DNA of 26,014 nucleotides from Stramenopiles sp. TOSAG23-6 (lineage: Eukaryota; Sar), in assembly GCA_900128565.1 (NCBI GenBank), contig LT635988.1:1-26014 (forward strand), given 5' to 3'. The translations under genes and the position numbers were made by a program. The notes under the pieces are model-generated. The model made no database searches. It was given only the letters and a program-made list of their open reading frames with translations, and was not told the origin of the DNA. Each line of letters starts with the position of its first letter. The first letter of the stretch is position 1. Below, piece by piece: positions 1 through 9,745 of the stretch.

Positions 1-65
1 TTTTTTTTTCATACGAAATTTTGTACCTAACGATTTTTTTTTTGAAATATTTTTCCAAAATACAC
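1..65 (+). mobile_element. Partial introner-type intron (3' portion), copy A
   Basis: The window opens inside a T-rich sequence that contains the family's GAAATTTTGTACCTAAC block (15-31) and its 3' tail TTTTTCCAAAATAC (50-63). The 5' half lies off the left edge. By alignment with the five complete copies the intron ends at 65, but here the last bases read AC followed by C where the other copies read AT followed by G. The downstream frame is open from 66 (CAA TCA AGG). It is either a coding intron or a 5'-leader intron, because the first ATG in frame is at 102. Confidence 0.75.
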
Positions 66-3000
66 CAATCAAGGGTTGTGTCTCGAAGAGGAAAAAACAA
101 TATGGTAGTCAAGTATGGTTGCCAAACGGCAAAAATGCTAAAAAATATAAGCCTCAGGATTCATCGTTACGAAGAATTTTCAAAAGAATTTCTTCCGCCG
201 TCTAAATCAAGAAAAACTGATATGCTTGAGAAAGCTGAACGGATAATGAAAGATGTTCATTATAGAGTTTTTAAGGATGCTTTTTGGGGAGACAAGGAGA
301 ATGTTTTTAAGGCTGCCCTCAAAGAAGAAAAGTGTTTTGAAAAAAAAATTAAGAAAAATGTTATTTGTAAACATGAAATTACTATTGAATATCAAGACAT
401 AAAAAAAGAAAAACTCTGTATAAAATCTTATAAGCTTCACAGTAAAGGATGTGCAGTACATGTTCCATCTAGAGGATCAAGAAAAGCAGATTTATCAAGT
501 ACTTATAGCGAAGAATTGCGCCTCGAAGCTGTTGCAAATCCAATAAACTCAAAAAAAATTAAAAAAATTAGGAACAAGGAATTGATCAGAAGTGGATATA
601 CACAACAAACCGATCAAGACTACAGGTTCCTCCGTCGACAACAGAAAAAAATTATTGGAACCCCACTGGACCATGTTCAACTGGTAGTGACAAAGCTGTT
701 GAAGCATGTGAAGGGAAAAGATGATGAGACCCAGCTTTTTTTTGAGTTCACGTTATCAGAGGAAAAAGAATTTAGATTACATTTAAAATCAATAGGAATG
801 ATCCCGGGGTCATTTATTCGAATGCTGGAAGTTGAAGTTGACAATGTGCCCATCATAAGGAAGAATCGTTCCGGAGATGCTGCGCATGCAAATTCTCTCT
901 TTTTCGGAATTCTCCTAAATATTCTTGCTAGTGGTCCTGGGAATATGATACTTCTAGCTCTACTTGCATGGTGTTCAAGACATGAAAGTAATTCAACATG
1001 GGGTTTTACAAGTCATATTTATAAAGAGGTCTTAGGTGTAATTTTTGCATTGATGTCTGATGGTCGGAAAGGTTTGGCTGGTGTATTCAAACGTGAAATG
1101 GGAATCAACAGTTTCAAGCTTGCATGTTATATGCACTTAAAAAAAAATCTATTAGATAATGGGATTCCTCAAGACAAGATTGGTTTCTTTACAGCAATGT
1201 TCTATGCTCGTACAAGAGATAATTTTTATATAAATATGAAATACATGCTTGAAGACTTAAGTCAACGTCAAGTACAAACAATTAAAAGAATACTATGTGA
1301 AGAGAATCCTGTTTTCACTTGGTCTGCACCATTTTTCCCTGAAGGTGTAACAAGAGAAGGGATGTTCACCAATCAATTGAACGAATCATATCATGGCGCG
1401 ATGAACAAGCGTGAGACTCGGAAGCTTTTTCCTGGTCAAATGCTACAAGTAGAGCATGATGAACATTTCAAACGATACACACTACAGCTAGAAACTGCAA
1501 AGAAGGAGCTTTTACAAGGTTATATACTCGAGAAGAAATACAGAGATCGCGTTACTGAAGCACTAGAAGTCCTCGATAATTTAGAGGGGACATTCAGTAT
1601 GGTTGTCAATCCAAATGATCACATGAAGGCTGAAATAACTTACATAACTAAATCTGGTCGTCGGGGTGAAACACACATTTGCAGTGCTGTACCACCATAT
1701 GAGTGCAGCTGTAATACTATAAGAGATTGTGAGTATCTTTCATGTGTCAATTCAAACTATTTCCTTCGGAAGAGGAACATTGACCCAAGATATGCGGTTC
1801 ATGTGCGACATCGTATTACATCAAAAATTAAACTCATGGAAGCTGCTCTTAATGTAAAGACAAATAAAGACCTTCTTAATATAAATCTCTCAAAGGTGGA
1901 GCAGATCACGACACCGCTAATAAATGCAAAGAATAAACGACCAGCAGGTAGAATGACTACACAAAAACAGAGAGCTAAATATAGAAAACAAGAAAAGATC
2001 AATAAACGTAGATTTGAAGAAAACCCTAATATTATTTTCAAAGAACTGGAACGAACTGTTCGTTGTGTCCTCTGTGGTGGTCCTCATTTTGCAGATAGAT
2101 GTACAACATGCAGCGACGGCAAAGGTAATTCAATAAATCCTAATAGGATGCAACGGGAAATAGATGCGAAATCAATAATAATAAAAATAAACTCCATTCA
2201 AGATATACTTGACTTAATCCCGAAGGATATCAATGAATGGAATGAATTACTCAAGAAACAAACTCATAATAATAATAATAGCAAGAGTACAGAAACTCCT
2301 GAATATAGACGACTATGTCGGCAATTTGTGATAAACACATTGAAAGATTATGCACAAACATTGCAGCCTGTTCCGATTGCTCATCTATCTCTAACGCAGA
2401 GACAGCTATTGAGAGAAACCTATGTAAATCTTAATGCATCCTATAATCATAATCTGTTAAAACGAAAGTGTTCCAAACCTATTCAAGAAAGAACCAAAAA
2501 ACCTCGTACAAAATTGACTGATAAACATGTTCCGAAATCGACTGATAAACATGTTCCAAAATCGACTGATAAACATGTTCCGAAATCGACTGATAAAGAT
2601 GTTCCGGAATCGACTGATAAACATGTTGCAAAATCGACTGATAAACGTGTTGCTCTAAAAAATAAAAAAAAAATAAGAAAATTGAGTGCTGATGCTGCTG
2701 AAAAAAATCATATGAAATCTCTAGAAATTTTACAAAGAGGTGCAGTTGGACTAGTAAACCTGGGTAACACCTGCTACTTAAATAGTGTGGTACAATGTTT
2801 GTATGTTTTACTTTTTTTTTCAAATTTGAAATTGTTTTTCATAAGAAATTTTGTACCTTATGATATTTTTGAAATATTTTTCCAAAATACATGAGTTCTT
2901 GTGAAAGCCTCACACACTTCTTCCTTGAAAATTATGAAGAAAAAGAAGGAGTTCCGAATTATTATTTTAAATTAGTGAAGGAAATGTGGTCTTTGGAGTG

Positions 3001-4961
3001 TACTAATGTGTCACCAAATGACATAGTAAATCATTACAAAAAAAAACATTCGGTATTTTCATTGAATATACATCATGATGCATCCGAATGGATGGTTGCC
3101 TTACTAAATGACTTAGATGAAAGCTTGGCCGATAAATTTGTTGAGTCTAAACAAAATGACTCATCTATTCTTATTTATAATGAACAAAGTGTGGAATCAA
3201 AGACAAATGATGAAAATGACTTACGTAAAATATATCTCCAACAATATCAAACATCTGTCATAAGTTCGATATTTGGCTTTCTTGTAAAATGTACAATCAC
3301 TTGTCCAAATTGTAGTTTACAATCTTTGAAATTTGCAAGACAAATGAAATTGGATCTACCATTCACACAACCGAAAGGTTCGAATGATTTTGTTGAGTTG
3401 AAAGACTTGATTGATAATTTTTTGATAACTGAAGAACTGGATTCTGAAAATATGTGGAATTGTCTACAATGTAAAAAAAAAGTAAATGGAAAAAAACAAC
3501 TTGCTGTATTCAACAGTCCAACCATTTTGGTTCTCTGTCTCAAGAGGTTTGAATATATACATGAGAAAGGGAGGATCAAAATCAGTACCAAAGTCAAATA
3601 TCCTATAGAATTAAATATGTCAAACTTTATGTTGCCAGGTTCTTCAAATGTTGAACTGTATAATCTGGTAAGTGTTAGTCATCATATGGGTTCTGCTCAA
3701 ACAGGGCATTATGTAGCATATACACGTAATTTTTTAAACAAAAAATGGTACAAATTTGATGATGACTCAGTTGAAGAAATTATATGTACAGAATCAACAA
3801 TTGTCGATAATTCCGCATATATACTTTTCTATGAGAAAAAAAATTCAAAAATTCAAAATTGTAATTTAAAACAACAAACCGAGAAAAGTGAATTTTGTGT
3901 ATGCAAAAAGTTTAAAGATGAACGTATGATTATGTGTGAGGAGAAAAATTGTCCACATGGGAAATGGTTCCATTTAACATGTGTCAATGTACTTGAAAGT
4001 TATGCAAAGAATCCTTCCAATAAATGGTTCTGTAATGAATGTTCTGAAATAGATCTCGTTTCTGATTATGATACTGATGATGAAGAAATCCCCACAATTA
4101 AAAGGAAAAAAAAAAAAAAAACTTTTAAGATGGAATATTCAAAAAGAAAATTTACAGCATCACAGAAACGAAAAATTCATAAGCATCTTGCTTATTCTGA
4201 AGAAGAGTCTTCTGAAGAAGAGGATTCTGAAGGAGAGGAAAGCATGATTGATGTAAATGTATATCCTATTCGGCCAAGTGATTTTCGTCGTCTTCGACCA
4301 AAAACGTGGCTCAATGATGAGATCATAAATTGGTTTCTCTTGGATGTATTCCCAAAAGAATACAACGGACTAAAATTTCATTTTTTCAACACATATTTTT
4401 TTAAAAAGCTCTATTTTGAGGGAGGTTGTTATAATTATGAAAATGTCAAAAGATGGACAAAGAATCTAGAGAAAATGTTAAAAAAAGATGTAGTATTCAT
4501 TCCGATTAACCCACCTCTGCATTGGTCTTGGGTGGCTCTTTTTCCAAAGAAGAAAGAAATTCATTATTATGATTCTTTTCAGAATAAACTAAATGCACAA
4601 AGATATGGTCGTATAATAACCAGATATTTAAAAGATGCAACTTCAGATAAACTAAACATATCATTACCAAAGTGGAAGATAAAACATCCGGTGTCACCTA
4701 TCCAAACAAATCAGTGGGATTGTGGTGTATTTACAATCATCGGAATAATGCATGTTTTATATTTTTTCAATTTTGATTTTTTTTTTAATATGAAATTTTG
4801 TACCTAACAAATATTAATTTTTTTTTTGAAATATTTTTCCAAAATACATGTACACTTTTCTAGGAAAAACTTTTGATTATAAAGAAGAAGACATGCCACG
4901 TTTTAGATTATTATTGGCTTTTACAATATTAAAAAATTCTAAAAAAGAATTCAAAATATGA
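66..4961 (+). CDS. MULE transposase - USP - PHD - Ulp1 polyprotein (5' incomplete)
   Basis: Exons 66-2800, 2893-4749 and 4850-4961 join in frame into 1,567 residues, or 1,555 if translation starts at the ATG at 102. Residues about 200-700 resemble Mutator-like transposases: an acidic D259 in VEVDNV, then SDGRKGL (D332), a CYMH pair and NQLNESYHG. A CSC...CEYLSC cluster (about 547-560) resembles a degenerate SWIM finger, and CVLCGGPHFADRC (667-679) is a CX2CX3HX4C zinc knuckle. Six 8-residue TDKHVPKS-like repeats follow. The USP domain starts near 892 with Cys903 in NLGNTCYLN, His1184 in TGHYVAY and Asp1201-1203. A C4HC3 PHD finger spans about 1247-1295. After a Glu/Ser-rich linker comes a Ulp1/SENP domain with His1455, Asp1472, Gln1516 and Cys1522 (DCGVF), ending in FDYKEEDMPRFRLLLAF. 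Known MULEs can carry Ulp1 domains; a USP, PHD and Ulp1 together on the transposase chain is unfamiliar to me. The role of the proteases, perhaps removing ubiquitin or SUMO near the transposition complex, is inference. Confidence 0.85.
2511..2654 (+). repeat. Six in-frame 24-bp tandem repeats (TDKHVPKS units)
   Basis: Six consecutive 24-bp units based on AATCGACTGATAAACATGTT encode TDKHVPKS and the variants TDKDVPES, TDKHVAKS and TDKRVALK. Units 1-3 are nearly identical and units 4-6 carry substitutions. The tract is a hydrophilic, positively charged linker between the transposase part and the USP domain of the polyprotein. Repeat number is probably variable between copies or strains. Confidence 0.95.
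2801..2892 (+). mobile_element. Introner-type intron, copy B (in USP cysteine box)
   Basis: This 92-bp intron begins GTATGTTTTACTTT, contains GAAATTTTGTACC, and ends TTTTTCCAAAATACAT before G at 2893. It interrupts the first USP motif: splicing 2800 to 2893 gives QC-L-SSCES-LTHFFL (phase 2), the same spacing as [14 protein letters not shown] in the other USP of this window. A GT-AG alternative ending at ATGAG would stay in frame but would delete one residue of this motif. Confidence 0.88.
4750..4849 (+). mobile_element. Introner-type intron, copy C (in Ulp1 domain)
   Basis: This 100-bp copy begins GCATGTTTTATATT and ends TTTTTCCAAAATACAT before G at 4850; it contains GAAATTTTGTACCTAAC. Joining 4749 to 4850 (phase 2) restores the Ulp1 C-terminus: DCGVFTIIGIM followed by YTFLGKTFDYKEEDMPRFR. 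The first downstream AG (4861-4862, TCTAG) cannot be joined in frame to the GT at 4754-4755. The copy shows GC instead of GT at the 5' end if the same register is used. Confidence 0.88.
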
Positions 4962-4984
4962 AACATTTACAAAATAAAATTTAT

Positions 4985-7900
4985 TTATTTAATAAAATAT
5001 ATATAAAATTTTGGTATATTATTGTTTTTAACAGCAAATTTTTTTTTTATGATTTTTACACAATTTTTCCAATTCAATTGTTGATTTCCTTTGAAATCAA
5101 TCACAGATATTTTATGTTTTTGTTTGAGAAATATTGAAACATTAGCTGTATGCATTACAGCTGTATTCATAACGTTTTTGAATTCTTTTTTTGAAATTAA
5201 CTTAAAATTTTTTTTTTGGTATTTTGTTTGTATGTGTTTTTGGATAAATTCATCCAATTTCTTTTTTTTTTTTTCATTTTGTTTTTTTTCTATTTTTAAA
5301 CGTTTTTTTTTTAAATATAATTTTTTTAAAATATAGGAATTATTCACTTGAATCATTGGTGATTCTACAGTTGTTGACAAAGAGGAAACTGCGATATTCG
5401 ATTGACTTGTATCAAGATTAGGATTACTATTTACTATTATCTTTTTTTTGCTTCTTTTGAATATCTCTGAGGACGGTTTTAATTTTCTTTTTCGAGAAGC
5501 GAACGACGCTTTAGATATGTCTAGCACTACTTGTTGAAGTAACTTTGATTGTCTGTAAGGTTTATTAAAAGAATTGTTGCTGCAAATCTTCACAACATCA
5601 TCGCTTACAACACTGTGCATTGTTCCTCGTACACCTTCTGTTGTGTAAATATTATATGCGCTTTTACGTTTCGTGTCTAGTAAAAGGTTTCCAACAATCT
5701 TCGGATGTGTATCGACAAACATTGGAGAAATGACTGGTCGTAAATAGAATCCACCTGTAGCACATGTCTCTCTGTGAACCCATTCACCAGGAAAGAATGT
5801 TTTTTTGCCTCCAATATTGCAGAGATAAGATCCAGATTTAACGCGTAATGAATGTTTTATAAACTCGTCATTTATTGAACCTACCATTGAACCAACAATA
5901 CTACAGGAACCTAGAGAAACTGCATATCCAGAACATTTTCTTAAACTATCTTCTTTCTTATTATTCATTTTTGCTTTTGCAAAAAGAAAGTCCTTGTGTA
6001 ACCAGGCTATCGCTTCTTCAAGTATTTTACATTGCTTCTCATCAAGAAGGGCATCTTCACGGTTTTTTTTCGATAATGTCACTTTTGCAAGAGTATTCAG
6101 AAGTGGCCCAGATAAGGAAACATTTACAGCAATAGTTGATTGAGCGTACATCGCACAAAATAACTTTTGGAAATTTGACTGTACTCCGAATTTTGTGAGC
6201 TGACCAGCAAGGAACTTTTCACTACCTTTTGAATTGATTTGATCACCATACGAGTGTATTCCGGTTTTGCTATGAAGGCAGAGAATAGGAACTCTGGCAG
6301 CTTTTGGCAGAAGTGGGAAAATTGATCCTTCAATACAGATCTTATCACGAAGAGACCTATCCGATATGTTTTCGTTAAACAGAATTTCGGAGGAACATTT
6401 TTTACGATACCTTACAATACGATTTACTTCCTTTGAAGAGCAATTGGGGGTTGGGAATAAAGTCTCTCTTATTGTATCATAAAGTTTAGCTAAGTCATTC
6501 ACTCCATATCCGATTTTCTCTCGTGACATTTCAACTAATGTCATAAATTTATTTGTTGCTGCTGTTGTTGTTGTAGATGTTGTTGTTGTTGTTGGTGTTG
6601 TTGTAGATGTTGTTGTTGTTGTTGGTGTTGTTGTTGGTGTTGTTGTTGGTGTTGTTGTTGTTGATGTTGTTGTTATTGTTGTTGTTTTTACTGTTGTTGA
6701 TGTTGTTGTTGTTGTTTTAAGATGTCCTTCCGAAATATCCTTTCGAAAGACAATGTTTTTTCGAATTGTATCTATAACTTTTTTACATTTATAACCTCGC
6801 CATAGGGCCTGAAATTGTATTATACCAATCCGCCTCTTCCTAGCTCTGCCCATTTGCTTGTTAAGCCATAATAATGACGAAAAACTCAATTGTCTTTTTG
6901 ACAAGCTCAGGTTATCATCATTTTGGTTACCTTCCTCAGAACTAATTAAAATTTCCCACTTCTCTTTTAATCCTACAATATCTTTTTCTGATGCAAGATC
7001 CCACACTTTTCCATTTGAAGATCTCAAAGCACTTTCAGCAGCTGTTTCCGCGTCATTGCAAGGTTTGATTCCAGCACCAAAAGTTAAATATGCAGCCATT
7101 ACGGCTCTAGCTAAGAACGAGATAGGAATCGACAAATATGAAATTGAAAGTGATTCTGCTCCAGCCCTAGCTGAACCATTGACACCATTTCCGGATCTCG
7201 GTACAGTATAAGTTGTCTGGGCATTCCCTCCACCGGCAGGTAGCAACGCCCCGAAACGATTAAGAAGTATTCCTTTCGATCGATTGATACCCTTATATTC
7301 TGGAACAATACCAGGTACTCGCAAACCACGAAGATCCGCAAGATTCAATAATGTAGGTTCGAGAGAGTCTCCTTCAAAAGGGAGTAATACTTCAATATAT
7401 TTCTTATCTTTGGCGATAATTTTACGCTGTTGACTTTTTTTTCCTTGATCAACAAATTTCTTTGACTTTGATTGTGATGATGACTTCAATCTTTTAGAAG
7501 GATATCTGATTTCCCACATACTTTTCGTAATGTCTTTCGAAATTAACCTAGTGTGCGAAACATCAAACCGTGTACTTATTATGTTGCGTTGTAAAAAATC
7601 CCGGAACGTAGATGCAAATTCAGTATCGATAGGTACAGCACAGTGAGTTGCAACAGAGTTAATACATATTGGTGAATCTATCCATTCCGATAGATAACCA
7701 GAATGGACGTTATCACAACTTGATTTTTTCTGAACGCTCACTGGGCAGCGAGACGACATGTTTATCAAAACACAGTGCTCTTTACCGTAAGGAATTGAGT
7801 GACAGCAATGATTCCTTTTTGACTCATTTATTGCACCAACAATCGGGTTGGTGTATATGTTAAATTCTGTACCGCTCTTTTTAAAAACAGCCTGCAATTC

Positions 7901-9208
7901 ACTTTTGTCAATTTTATACTCATCGTTAATTCCTAACTTATGTTTAATACGCTTGGCATTAATAAAATTTTCCCTAAATACACTTTCTGTCATATCAATG
8001 GCGTAGATTTGAGCAGTTGATGAGTATTTTGTTGGATTTCCTGCAGAGTTGTCCGCCGCAATAGAGCAATCAAGTGGGGAGTGGCTACCTTGAGAACCTG
8101 CGTTCAATTTTTCCCATATAGTCTTGTGTGAGCCACGCAATTTCTCATCAAAATTCTTTTGTGCTTCCATAACTATTTTATTTTTGCTTTCATGTGGTAT
8201 ACTTTCCAACTCTGTATTTTCCTGTAAAAAAGATTCCTTTGCCTCTTGAACACATTCATAAGACAAACGCATTAGTAATTTTGTTGCTTTTGGAGGTTCA
8301 CCATCTCGATGTGAACGGAAAGGTTTGCCACTATTCACTGGTCTAACTCGGACAATAAGATTCTGAATTGTGCCAGATATAATAAAAAGATCAATCAGGT
8401 AATCCATCGCTTCATTATTAATCGGATAAGCACTCAACTTAAGCCCAGGAGTTTTACTGTCCGGGTTTGGTACTCTCAGAGTATAGCCTGATCCACTAGC
8501 ACCAAATACGTGAAACATCCTCCCAGTTTCTTGGATACCTTTTAATTTTTCAGTCATAGCAATGAATCGTGATGCAACGTCATGGCTAACCCCAGTTTCA
8601 TAACGACTCACAAATGCGACAGGTTCATTATTTATTTGAACTTTTCCGGAGAAATTTCTGTCTTCTAAACCTAAGGCTGGAAAAATTCCTCTATTTTCAC
8701 CACGTTCATTCAGACCATAAAAAGTTATTTTTCTATTACAATCTATTTTTGGTAGATTTGGTACATTGCGCTCTTCAGATATTACTCGCAAAGCAACGCG
8801 GAATCGAGCGTATGAGGAGTCATCATGACTAAACCCTTGAGCAAAACAGTCATATTCAAGATTAGTCCAACTGTATATTCGGCATCTAGCAATAGCAAAG
8901 CTAGATATTGTGTCATCTTGTTTTTCTAGTATTGTTGGTGACATATTTTGCGATTGCATATGATATTGGTTGTATTTATTGTTTATAGTAAAGGTTGTGT
9001 AGAGTTTTACTGTTGCAACTTCTTCGTTAATTGAAATGAGAGTTCCTAGACTAAGTGGTTCTTGGGAATGAGGACAACATATGACAATTTTTGTGTCTTT
9101 CTTGGTTGTTTTATTTATCAATGAACCCTCGGATGAATAGCTCCTATATATTTGAAGACATCTGTTTACTTCTTCATCATGTAAATCTGGAGTTTTCTTA
9201 GGAATCAT
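4985..9208 (-). CDS. 1,407-residue protein of unknown family with IQ-like motif and poly-Thr tract
   Basis: A single uninterrupted ORF runs from an ATG at 9208 to a stop at 4985, 23 bp beyond the convergent polyprotein stop. I recognise no catalytic family. Visible features: a Cys/His-bearing middle region (residues about 440-510) without a regular zinc-finger pattern; an IQ calmodulin-binding-like motif, IQFQALWRGYKCKK, near residues 793-808; a long Thr-rich stretch (about 829-890) broken by Ser, Pro and Ala; and a very Lys-rich C-terminal segment (about 1285-1320) that may act as a nuclear localisation or nucleic-acid-binding tail. Its position suggests an accessory protein of the MULE-like element, but that is context only. 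It has no introns, unlike the polyprotein gene. Confidence 0.75.
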   Translation of the reverse strand: MIPKKTPDLHDEEVNRCLQIYRSYSSEGSLINKTTKKDTKIVICCPHSQEPLSLGTLISINEEVATVKLYTTFTINNKYNQYHMQSQNMSPTILEKQDDTISSFAIARCRIYSWTNLEYDCFAQGFSHDDSSYARFRVALRVISEERNVPNLPKIDCNRKITFYGLNERGENRGIFPALGLEDRNFSGKVQINNEPVAFVSRYETGVSHDVASRFIAMTEKLKGIQETGRMFHVFGASGSGYTLRVPNPDSKTPGLKLSAYPINNEAMDYLIDLFIISGTIQNLIVRVRPVNSGKPFRSHRDGEPPKATKLLMRLSYECVQEAKESFLQENTELESIPHESKNKIVMEAQKNFDEKLRGSHKTIWEKLNAGSQGSHSPLDCSIAADNSAGNPTKYSSTAQIYAIDMTESVFRENFINAKRIKHKLGINDEYKIDKSELQAVFKKSGTEFNIYTNPIVGAINESKRNHCCHSIPYGKEHCVLINMSSRCPVSVQKKSSCDNVHSGYLSEWIDSPICINSVATHCAVPIDTEFASTFRDFLQRNIISTRFDVSHTRLISKDITKSMWEIRYPSKRLKSSSQSKSKKFVDQGKKSQQRKIIAKDKKYIEVLLPFEGDSLEPTLLNLADLRGLRVPGIVPEYKGINRSKGILLNRFGALLPAGGGNAQTTYTVPRSGNGVNGSARAGAESLSISYLSIPISFLARAVMAAYLTFGAGIKPCNDAETAAESALRSSNGKVWDLASEKDIVGLKEKWEILISSEEGNQNDDNLSLSKRQLSFSSLLWLNKQMGRARKRRIGIIQFQALWRGYKCKKVIDTIRKNIVFRKDISEGHLKTTTTTSTTVKTTTITTTSTTTTPTTTPTTTPTTTTTSTTTPTTTTTSTTTTAATNKFMTLVEMSREKIGYGVNDLAKLYDTIRETLFPTPNCSSKEVNRIVRYRKKCSSEILFNENISDRSLRDKICIEGSIFPLLPKAARVPILCLHSKTGIHSYGDQINSKGSEKFLAGQLTKFGVQSNFQKLFCAMYAQSTIAVNVSLSGPLLNTLAKVTLSKKNREDALLDEKQCKILEEAIAWLHKDFLFAKAKMNNKKEDSLRKCSGYAVSLGSCSIVGSMVGSINDEFIKHSLRVKSGSYLCNIGGKKTFFPGEWVHRETCATGGFYLRPVISPMFVDTHPKIVGNLLLDTKRKSAYNIYTTEGVRGTMHSVVSDDVVKICSNNSFNKPYRQSKLLQQVVLDISKASFASRKRKLKPSSEIFKRSKKKIIVNSNPNLDTSQSNIAVSSLSTTVESPMIQVNNSYILKKLYLKKKRLKIEKKQNEKKKKKLDEFIQKHIQTKYQKKNFKLISKKEFKNVMNTAVMHTANVSIFLKQKHKISVIDFKGNQQLNWKNCVKIIKKKFAVKNNNIPKFYIYFIK
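6550..6720. repeat. Trinucleotide low-complexity tract (poly-Thr coding)
   Basis: The plus strand reads as impure GTT/TGT trinucleotide repeats with interspersed GTTGGTGTT and GATGTTGTT blocks. On the minus strand it encodes a Thr-rich run with occasional Pro, Ser, Ala, Lys and Val, within the 1,407-residue protein. Nested duplications of GTTGTTGTTGGTGTT and GATGTTGTTGTTGTT are visible, consistent with slippage expansion. Confidence 0.95.
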
Positions 9209-9295
9209 TGCGGCTTGAGCGCAAAACCTTTCGTGAATTTCTCACGTGGTAGTGTGCTCAGAGGCCGCAAAGAAACTTTATTAAACTTCTCGCTT

Positions 9296-9318
9296 TTCTC
9301 GCTTTTCAAAAGCGAGAA
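9296..9318. promoter_or_regulatory. Perfect palindrome upstream of the 1,407-residue ORF
   Basis: TTCTCGCTTTT (9296-9306), one C, then AAAAGCGAGAA (9308-9318) form a perfect inverted repeat with 11-bp arms; the left arm is partly duplicated just before it (TTCTCGCTTTT from 9287). It lies 88 bp upstream of the start codon at 9208, so it could be a binding site or a leader hairpin. Function is not shown. Confidence 0.6.
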
Positions 9319-9745
9319 AGTTTACGAATGACGAATGGTATCGACCGAAGAGAAGTGATCCATCAACATCAAAAAAAATTGGCCAATCAAAAAAAAAAAA
9401 ATCGCGCCCATCAACATCAAAAACAAAATTTATATTTGTTTTTCAAAATAAAATATTCTTCTGTGTATAACTCTTGGATTAATAGAATTATGTAATTGAT
9501 TTAATTAAAGTTTATATATTAATTAAAGTTTATATATTAATCAAGAAAAAATAATTTTTGACTTTGAATTGTGGAATGATTTTTGTTGCGAGATTGGATA
9601 TGCCAAACTATCCATTTTTAATGCTTCAAATAATAAATAAACCAATATCTGCTGAGAATATACATCAAATAATGTCTAAAAGATATAAATACTAGTAGAT
9701 AGTGTCACAATGCGATTAGATAATGTCAAAACGATATTGTGTATA

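Larger units (their letters stand above)
1..9208. mobile_element. Large MULE-like DNA transposon, left end outside window
   Basis: The span joins the transposase polyprotein gene and the convergent 1,407-residue ORF, whose stop codons are separated by only 23 bp. Tight convergence and the absence of any recognisable host family in the second ORF suggest one element with two genes. The left terminal inverted repeat is outside the window. The right end should lie somewhere in 9209-10100, where a palindrome and three direct repeats occur, but without the left end neither terminal repeats nor target-site duplication can be tested. The second gene could instead be an unrelated neighbour. Confidence 0.55.

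Noticed and set aside
1-101. Introner copies as terminal repeats of the MULE-like element
   Set aside because: The same sequence occurs inside the methyltransferase and host USP genes, always at sites that restore the frame, and it lacks the long terminal repeats and 8-11 bp target duplications typical of MULEs.
207-461. Minus-strand 84-codon ORF
   Set aside because: It lies opposite conserved polyprotein coding sequence and is Phe-rich from the antisense of Lys codons; treated as a shadow.
2801-2895. Conventional GT-AG intron ending at ATGAG (2895)
   Set aside because: It stays in frame here, but the equivalent rule fails for the copies at 4750 and 22901, and it removes one residue from the USP cysteine-box spacing. 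A single rule for all five copies is simpler.
5875-7211. Plus-strand ORFs opposite the 1,407-residue gene
   Set aside because: They are antisense shadows of one long uninterrupted frame and resemble no known protein.
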